Positions 5,752 to 9,015 of a DNA stretch of 9,015 nt are shown one piece after another. Where the stretch lies: the NCBI GenBank assembly GCA_003153585.1, contig PLZZ01000168.1, positions 1 to 9,015 of the forward strand, read 5' to 3'. Position numbers and translations under genes: made by a program. The notes under the pieces are model-generated. The model was not told the origin of the DNA, did no database searches, and saw only the letters and a program-made list of their open reading frames with translations. The stretch is from Acidobacteriota bacterium. GTDB lineage: Bacteria > Acidobacteriota > Terriglobia > Acidiferrales > UBA7541. Position 1 is the first letter of the stretch, and every line of letters starts with the position of its first letter.

Positions 5752-7935
5752 ATGAATTTGGGGATTAGCCTTAGAGACGAAAACTCGAACCTGCCGCCGC
5801 GCCTTCCCAATTTGCCGGAAAGAATTCGGGGGCTGGAACGTCTTTCTTTGAATTTGTGGTGGAGCTGGCAGCCGCGCGCGCGGGAAATGTTCCAAGCTCT
5901 CGATCTGCAGGCCTGGCGAGAAAGCGATCACAATCCGTTGCGCATGCTGGCGCAGTTGCCGCAGGAAGTCCTTCAGAATGCGGCAAGCGATCCGGAATTT
6001 CTGAAGCGTTACGACGCGGTGATGGAAGAATTTGAAGCGAACATCGCGTCGCAAACAGGCTGGTTCACGGCGGAGTACGGCGACCCTCAGGCGCCCATCG
6101 CCTATTTTTCCGCCGAGTACGCCTTCCACCATTCGCTGCGGCTTTATGCCGGTGGCTTGGGAGTTCTGGCGGGAGATTACATTAAGGAATGCAGCGATCT
6201 GGCGATTCCGGTGGCGGCGGTGGGACTGATTTATTCCCGTGGGTATCTTTCGCAGAAACTTCGAGACGACGGCTGGCAGGAAGACGACGAGAAAATACTG
6301 GATCGGACTTACGATCCAGTCCGGCAGGTCCTCGACAAAGAAAATCGTCCTCTTCGCGTGCAAGTGCCGTTGTTCGACCCTCCAGTTCACGTGCAAGTGT
6401 GGAGCGCGGATATCGGCCGGGTTCCGGTTTATCTGTTGGATACGGATGTGGAAGGCAATCAACCCTGGGATCGGACGATCACCCAGCGACTCTATACCAA
6501 CGATCCCGAGCAGCGCCTGCGGCAAGAAATCGTGTTGGGCATCGGCGGCATGCGCGTGCTGGAAGCTCTGGGAATCCATCCGGCGGCTGTGCACATCAAT
6601 GAAGGTCATCCGGCGCTCGCTCTGCTGGAACGGTCTCGCATGCTGGTCGAAGGCGGAAAAAGTTTCGAGCAGGCCATTGCGCAAGTTCGAGAAACGTCTG
6701 TTTTTACCACGCACACACCGCTTTCCGCCGGGACCGACGTTTTTCCTTTCCCTTTGATCGAGAAATATTTCAGCCATCTATACGATAGATTGGGAACCAA
6801 TCGCGATGGGCTCCTGCAACTCGGCGTTTCTCCGGCGGATCCGAATGCGGGCTTCAACATGACGGTGTTTTCGCTGCGTATGGCAAAGTTTTGCAATGCG
6901 GTGAGCCAAAAACACGGCGAAGTTGCTCGACAGATGTGGGCGGCGGTATGGCCGGATAAAAAGGAATCGGAAATACCGATTACCGCGGTCACCAATGGAG
7001 TGCATCTTCGCACTTGGATGGACCCGCTGTGGTTGCAGCCGATGCTCGATAAATATATCGGCCGCAACTGGGTTCGCGATCTGGACCGAACAAACACCTG
7101 GCAAGCAATTGACAACATCCCGGATGAGAAACTCTGGTGGCTGCGGAGGCGTCTGAAGGTCCTGTTGTTTGCGGACATCAGCGAGCGCGCCCGCGAGGAA
7201 TGGAAAACGAAGCGCGTTCGCGCCGAGAGTGTGATTGCGTTTGGGGCATTGCTCGATCCCCGGATTCTCACGATCGGCTTTGCGCGACGGTTCACGGCTT
7301 ACAAGCGGCCGGATTTGATTCTTCACGATCTTGGGCGCCTGAAGCGCCTGCTCACGAATCCGTTGCAGCCGGTACAAATCATATTTGCCGGCAAAGCCCA
7401 TCCCTCTGACGTGGGTGGCGCGCAGTTGATTCAAAGAGTGTTTCAACTGGCGCGAGATCCCGAGTTCGCCGCTCGCATCGCTTTCGTGGAAGATTATGAC
7501 CAGCATCTGGCGCAGCGAATGGTGCGCGGAGTGGACGTGTGGCTGAATAATCCCCTGCCTCCGCTGGAAGCCAGTGGAACGAGCGGAATGAAAGCGGGCG
7601 TGAATGGCGTGCCCAGTCTTTCCGTTCTCGACGGCTGGTGGCTCGAAGGATACAACGAGAAGAACGGTTGGGCTTTCGGCGGCGATCCGGTGGAGGGCGA
7701 CAGAACAAATGTGGATGCCGACGCGCTTTACCGCTTGCTGGAAGAAGAGATAATTCCGCTGTATTACCAGCGCTCCGACGACGAGATTCCGCACGAATTC
7801 GTTCAGGTAATGAAGGAAGCTATCAAGAGCGCGGCGCCACGATTCTGCACCACGCGCATGGTGAAAGAGTACGTCAACCGCTTCTATATCGATGCGCTGG
7901 GGCTGAAAGAATCGCTGGTTTCCAGCGACAAGTGA
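5752..7935 (+). CDS. glgP: Alpha-glucan (glycogen/maltodextrin) phosphorylase, short GT35 type
   Basis: 727 residues. It splits alpha-1,4-glucan with phosphate, releasing glucose-1-phosphate in the cytoplasm. The N-terminal 105 residues (LPERIRGLERLSLNLWWSW) match the DUF3417 region found in the short-type alpha-glucan phosphorylases rather than the 800-850-residue muscle/MalP type. The GT35 core follows: IAYFSAEYAFHHSLRLYAGGLGVLAGD (116-142), HINEGHPALALLE (281-293), HTPLSAGTD (321-329), TNGVHLRTW (414-422), the phosphate and PLP-phosphate region FARRFTAYKRPDLIL (510-524), AGKAHP (546-551), and EASGTSGMKAGVNG (606-619), where K614 carries PLP. All catalytic motifs are intact. Short-type enzymes act on glycogen, maltodextrins and related oligosaccharides; the preferred length is not readable. 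The ATG is fixed by AAGGGA 6 bases upstream. No other glycogen gene adjoins it in this window. Confidence 0.95.
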   Translation: MNLGISLRDENSNLPPRLPNLPERIRGLERLSLNLWWSWQPRAREMFQALDLQAWRESDHNPLRMLAQLPQEVLQNAASDPEFLKRYDAVMEEFEANIASQTGWFTAEYGDPQAPIAYFSAEYAFHHSLRLYAGGLGVLAGDYIKECSDLAIPVAAVGLIYSRGYLSQKLRDDGWQEDDEKILDRTYDPVRQVLDKENRPLRVQVPLFDPPVHVQVWSADIGRVPVYLLDTDVEGNQPWDRTITQRLYTNDPEQRLRQEIVLGIGGMRVLEALGIHPAAVHINEGHPALALLERSRMLVEGGKSFEQAIAQVRETSVFTTHTPLSAGTDVFPFPLIEKYFSHLYDRLGTNRDGLLQLGVSPADPNAGFNMTVFSLRMAKFCNAVSQKHGEVARQMWAAVWPDKKESEIPITAVTNGVHLRTWMDPLWLQPMLDKYIGRNWVRDLDRTNTWQAIDNIPDEKLWWLRRRLKVLLFADISERAREEWKTKRVRAESVIAFGALLDPRILTIGFARRFTAYKRPDLILHDLGRLKRLLTNPLQPVQIIFAGKAHPSDVGGAQLIQRVFQLARDPEFAARIAFVEDYDQHLAQRMVRGVDVWLNNPLPPLEASGTSGMKAGVNGVPSLSVLDGWWLEGYNEKNGWAFGGDPVEGDRTNVDADALYRLLEEEIIPLYYQRSDDEIPHEFVQVMKEAIKSAAPRFCTTRMVKEYVNRFYIDALGLKESLVSSDK

Positions 7936-8148
7936 GCCTTCCGCAACCGCTCTACCTCCAGTTGGATGTCCCATTTAGAATAGCCAAAATAATAAACGAG
8001 GACCGGCAATTCAGAATTCGTGTAGGGTTTTCGCTGTAGCTGCTTACCGTTTTCTTCGGATGAGATTACAGCAACCTCTGAATAGAAAGGCCACGGCGCA
8101 AATCCGATACTGGACCGGCAGTGCAGCAAAACATACAAGGAGAAAACC
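7936..8148 (+). other. Intergenic region between glucan phosphorylase and the small hydrophilic protein
   Basis: 213 bases, with an AT-rich section (7971-7997) and a small odd palindrome AATTC-A-GAATT (8008-8018). I find no intrinsic terminator behind the phosphorylase and no promoter that meets box and spacing criteria, so the small gene may be read through from the phosphorylase or use a promoter of another sigma factor. The last 12 bases contain the ribosome binding site AAGGAG (8137-8142). Confidence 0.45.
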
Positions 8149-8256
8149 ATGGCAGACAATAAACAGCAGGATTCGAAGAAGGGTTCTCAGTCAGGACGCG
8201 AAGGCAGCCAAAAGGGAAATCAGGGCGGCCATCAGGGCGGTTCGAGCAATCGATAG
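8149..8256 (+). CDS. Small Gly/Gln/Ser/Lys-rich disordered protein (hydrophilin-like)
   Basis: 35 residues starting MADNKQQDSKKG and ending GGSSNR. The ribosome binding site AAGGAG (8137-8142) lies 6 bases before the ATG, and a strong rho-independent terminator follows 37 bases after the stop, which together argue for a real, separately transcribed or terminated gene. Composition is extreme: 8 Gly, 6 Gln, 6 Ser and 4 Lys, and apart from M1 and A2 no hydrophobic residue at all. The second half is a loose repeat of the type QKGNQGGHQGG. This is what hydrophilins and the KGG-type small stress proteins look like, which are intrinsically disordered and protect against desiccation or osmotic stress. 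That role is inferred from composition only; no sequence family is recognised with certainty. Confidence 0.7.
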   Translation: MADNKQQDSKKGSQSGREGSQKGNQGGHQGGSSNR

Positions 8257-8292
8257 GCTTGGGCGCTTGACGCGAACGATGTGCGTGGTCAG

Positions 8293-8340
8293 AAGCGGAG
8301 GCTCTTGGCACTGAGTGAATGCTTGGGGCCTTCGCTTTTT
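8293..8340 (+). terminator. Rho-independent terminator behind the small hydrophilic protein gene
   Basis: GCGGAGGC (8295-8302) pairs with GCCTTCGC (8328-8335) over 8 bp with one G-U pair, extended outward by AA (8293-8294) with TT (8336-8337), and is followed by TTTTT (8336-8340). The 25-base loop is long but contains a further small stem (GCA 8308-8310 with TGC 8320-8322). It isolates the chorismate mutase unit from upstream transcription. Confidence 0.65.
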
Positions 8341-8377
8341 CTTGTTCCATGTAATGCAATGTTCCTAACGCCCGCAT

Positions 8378-8395
8378 CTTAAGGCGATCCTTAAG
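8378..8395. promoter_or_regulatory. 7-bp inverted repeat next to the -35 box, candidate operator
   Basis: CTTAAGG (8378-8384) and CCTTAAG (8389-8395) are exact reverse complements with 4 bases (CGAT) between. The right arm ends 3 bases before the -35 box of the chorismate mutase leader promoter, a typical place for a dimeric activator or repressor. Confidence 0.45.
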
Positions 8396-8398
8396 GGC

Positions 8399-8427
8399 TT
8401 GACGGGCTAGGATGGCTTTCGTATAGT
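8399..8427 (+). promoter_or_regulatory. Predicted sigma-70 promoter of the chorismate mutase leader
   Basis: TTGACG (8399-8404, 5/6 to consensus) and TATAGT (8422-8427, 5/6) are exactly 17 bases apart. Transcription is expected to begin near 8434. This is the best promoter in the window. It lies between the terminator of the preceding gene and the leader peptide, so the transcript has a leader of about 300 bases before chorismate mutase. Confidence 0.75.
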
Positions 8428-8432
8428 GAAGA

Positions 8433-8460
8433 TTCGATTGCGGCGGTTGAGGCAATCGAA
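8433..8460 (+). ncRNA. 5'-end hairpin of the chorismate mutase leader RNA
   Basis: TTCGATTGC (8433-8441) and GCAATCGAA (8452-8460) are exact reverse complements, a 9-bp stem with the 10-base loop GGCGGTTGAG. It starts at about the predicted transcription start, so it would cap the 5' end of the RNA. Its last bases adjoin the AAAGGGA (8459-8465) in front of the leader peptide. Possible roles are RNA protection or placing of the ribosome. Confidence 0.55.
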
Positions 8461-8479
8461 AGGGAATTGGAAACGCGCG

Positions 8480-8572
8480 ATGGGATTGTTTACTTACTGT
8501 CTCGGCTATGCTTACCGCTTTTACTTTACGGGGCGGACCGGCGAGACGCGCGCGGATGAACTGAGAAACTAG
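8480..8572 (+). CDS. Phe/Tyr-rich leader peptide of a transcription attenuator
   Basis: 30 codons, ATG to TAG. Residues 4-16 read FTYCLGYAYRFYF: three Phe (codons at 8489, 8519, 8525) and four Tyr (8495, 8507, 8513, 8522), seven aromatic residues in 13, with RFYF as the densest run. The remaining residues (TGRTGETRADELRN) are hydrophilic and contain no aromatic residue. The peptide lies between a near-consensus promoter and an intrinsic terminator in front of chorismate mutase, so its translation can report the supply of charged tRNA-Phe and tRNA-Tyr. The ribosome binding site is not ideal: AGGGA (8461-8465) is 14 bases away, and GGAA (8469-8472) is 7 bases away. An in-frame TTG at 8447 is another possible start but lies in the hairpin loop. 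The aromatic cluster together with its position makes the call; it resembles the pheA leader of enterobacteria in kind, not in sequence. Confidence 0.75.
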   Translation: MGLFTYCLGYAYRFYFTGRTGETRADELRN

Positions 8573-8617
8573 CAGACAAAACCCGCAGCAAGTCTTAAGA
8601 CGCCGGCCGCGACTCTC
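8541..8617 (+). promoter_or_regulatory. Candidate antiterminator pairing of the leader RNA
   Basis: GAGA (8543-8546) can pair with TCTC (8614-8617) and CGCGG (8551-8555) with CCGCG (8607-8611), which would use up the left arm of the terminator. The left side begins about 14 bases past the last aromatic codon (8525-8527), just outside the footprint of a ribosome stalled there, but inside the region covered by a ribosome moving on to the stop at 8572. The pairing was found by eye and has an internal loop of 4 by 2 bases; no energy was computed. Confidence 0.4.
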
Positions 8618-8639
8618 ACCGAGAGGACGCGGCTTTTTT
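8606..8639 (+). terminator. Intrinsic terminator (attenuator) before chorismate mutase
   Basis: GCCGCG (8606-8611) pairs with CGCGGC (8628-8633), and after a small internal loop CTCTC (8613-8617) pairs with GAGAG (8621-8625) around the loop ACC. TTTTTT (8634-8639) follows at once, with a further TTTTT at 8641-8645. It stands 98 bases before the chorismate mutase start and 33 bases after the leader peptide stop, so it ends transcription before the structural gene unless the hairpin is prevented. Confidence 0.85.
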
Positions 8640-8726
8640 GTTTTTAGGGGCGTTTTTCGGGTCGCGGGGATGGGGCGTTTGGTTTCCGGTATTTGCGTCG
8701 GCGGAGATTATAGGCGGCGGTATTCC

Positions 8727-8732
8727 AGGAGG
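8727..8732 (+). promoter_or_regulatory. Ribosome binding site of chorismate mutase
   Basis: AGGAGG is a full match to the anti-Shine-Dalgarno core. It stands 4 bases before the ATG at 8737 and 13 before the in-frame ATG at 8746. The first is preferred, but the second, which would drop three residues (MRG), is not excluded. Confidence 0.7.
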
Positions 8733-8736
8733 CGAG

Positions 8737-9015
8737 ATGAGAGGGATGAAGATCGGGGACTGGCGAACGAAAATTGATGCGATTGACACGACTCTGCTGC
8801 ATCTGCTGAACGTGCGCGCGGCATTTGCGCTGGAAGTGGGAAGGCTGAAGGGGGAGGCTGGCCTGCGACTTCGCGTCCCGGCACGCGAGCGAGAAATTCT
8901 CTCGCGCATGAAGAAAGTAAACCCTGGGCCGCTGGATAGCGAGGCGGTGGATAAGATTTACCAGTTAATTTTGGACGAATCGATTCGCGTTCAAGAGAGC
9001 TACGGCTACGGAGCC
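8737..9015 (+). CDS. Chorismate mutase, AroQ type (3' end outside window)
   Basis: 93 residues are visible and the frame is still open at the window end. It converts chorismate to prephenate, the shared precursor of Phe and Tyr, in the cytoplasm. The all-helical AroQ pattern is clear: WRTKIDAIDTTLLHLLNVRA (9-28), ALEVGRLK (31-38), PARERE (48-53) and IYQLILDESIRVQ (74-86). By alignment to the E. coli mutase domain, active-site residues R11, R28, K39, R51, E52 and Q88 correspond to R10, R27, K38, R50, E51 and Q86 here, all present. The usual AroQ domain ends near here, so the protein may be a stand-alone mutase about to stop or the front of a fusion with prephenate dehydratase or another domain; the window does not show which. 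It is probably the first structural gene of an aromatic amino acid unit controlled by the leader peptide and attenuator upstream. Confidence 0.9.
   Translation, partial: MRGMKIGDWRTKIDAIDTTLLHLLNVRAAFALEVGRLKGEAGLRLRVPAREREILSRMKKVNPGPLDSEAVDKIYQLILDESIRVQESYGYGA

Noticed and set aside
5655..5768. 37-codon plus-strand ORF overlapping the phosphorylase start by 17 bases
   Set aside because: No ribosome binding site, no amino acid bias and no terminator-like control element; kept only as a weak possibility for translational coupling.
5728..7974. Long open frames antisense to the phosphorylase gene (5728-6777 and 6778-7974)
   Set aside because: They mirror the codon pattern of a clearly intact GT35 gene, show no known domain and are rich in His, Arg and Gln as antisense frames of GC-rich genes are.
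7884..8159. 91-residue minus-strand frame across the phosphorylase end and the small gene's ribosome site
   Set aside because: It overlaps two better supported genes, has no ribosome binding site I could find and no recognisable domain.
8066..8455. 129-residue minus-strand frame over the small gene, terminator and promoter
   Set aside because: It runs across strong plus-strand signals and has no domain or convincing start.
8426..8572. Longer leader peptide from the in-frame GTG at 8426
   Set aside because: The GTG lies inside the -10 box of the predicted promoter, so it would not be on the transcript.
8434..8640. T-box riboswitch for Tyr or Phe in the aroQ leader
   Set aside because: The conserved T-box sequence (AGGGTGGNACCGCG type) is absent before the terminator and there is no recognisable specifier stem; the leader peptide explains the arrangement better.
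8616..8909. 97-residue minus-strand frame opposite chorismate mutase
   Set aside because: Shadow of the AroQ gene and terminator; low-complexity Pro/Ser/Arg content only.
1..9015. Mobile elements, CRISPR arrays, tRNA or rRNA genes
   Set aside because: No transposase or integrase motifs, no regularly spaced repeats and no tRNA-like cloverleaf or rRNA sequence were noticed on either strand.

Overview
The window reads as a stretch of a GC-rich bacterial chromosome (GC content in the high 50s per cent by eye, not counted). The gene mix, together with the AroQ and short GlgP sequence types, would fit an acidobacterium (Terriglobia-like). That placement is an inference from recollection of these families and has not been tested by a search. 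I see no transposase, integrase, tRNA, rRNA, CRISPR array or phage gene.

Layout. Positions 1-444 (+) hold the C-terminal half of a LysR-type regulator. It overlaps tail to tail with an exported transglutaminase-like protein (422-1450, -). Next comes a two-gene operon on the minus strand: an APC-superfamily amino acid permease (2689-4104) followed after 9 bases by a PLP-dependent class I/II aminotransferase (1582-2679). A divergent spacer (4105-4290) with a good extended -10 promoter and an inverted repeat separates this operon from a secreted YncE-like beta-propeller protein (4291-5520, +). A complete short-type alpha-glucan phosphorylase follows (5752-7935, +). Then comes a 35-residue Gly/Gln/Ser/Lys-rich disordered protein (8149-8256, +) with a strong ribosome binding site and a rho-independent terminator behind it.

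The most interesting part is the right end. A near-consensus sigma-70 promoter (8399-8427) drives a leader that starts with a perfect 9-bp hairpin. The leader encodes a 30-residue peptide (8480-8572) with seven Phe/Tyr codons in a 13-codon block, and a strong intrinsic terminator (8606-8639) lies before the AroQ-type chorismate mutase gene (8737 to the window end). Chorismate mutase makes the common precursor of Phe and Tyr. The layout is that of ribosome-mediated transcription attenuation sensing both amino acids, and a possible antiterminator pairing (8543-8555 with 8607-8617) sits where a ribosome stalled on the aromatic codons would leave it free.

Working relations: the permease and aminotransferase probably handle uptake and transamination of one amino acid or a group of them. 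The right-end unit controls entry of chorismate into Phe/Tyr synthesis. The phosphorylase releases glucose-1-phosphate from glycogen or maltodextrin. No shared pathway links all the genes, and the window looks like ordinary core chromosome with one well-structured regulatory leader.
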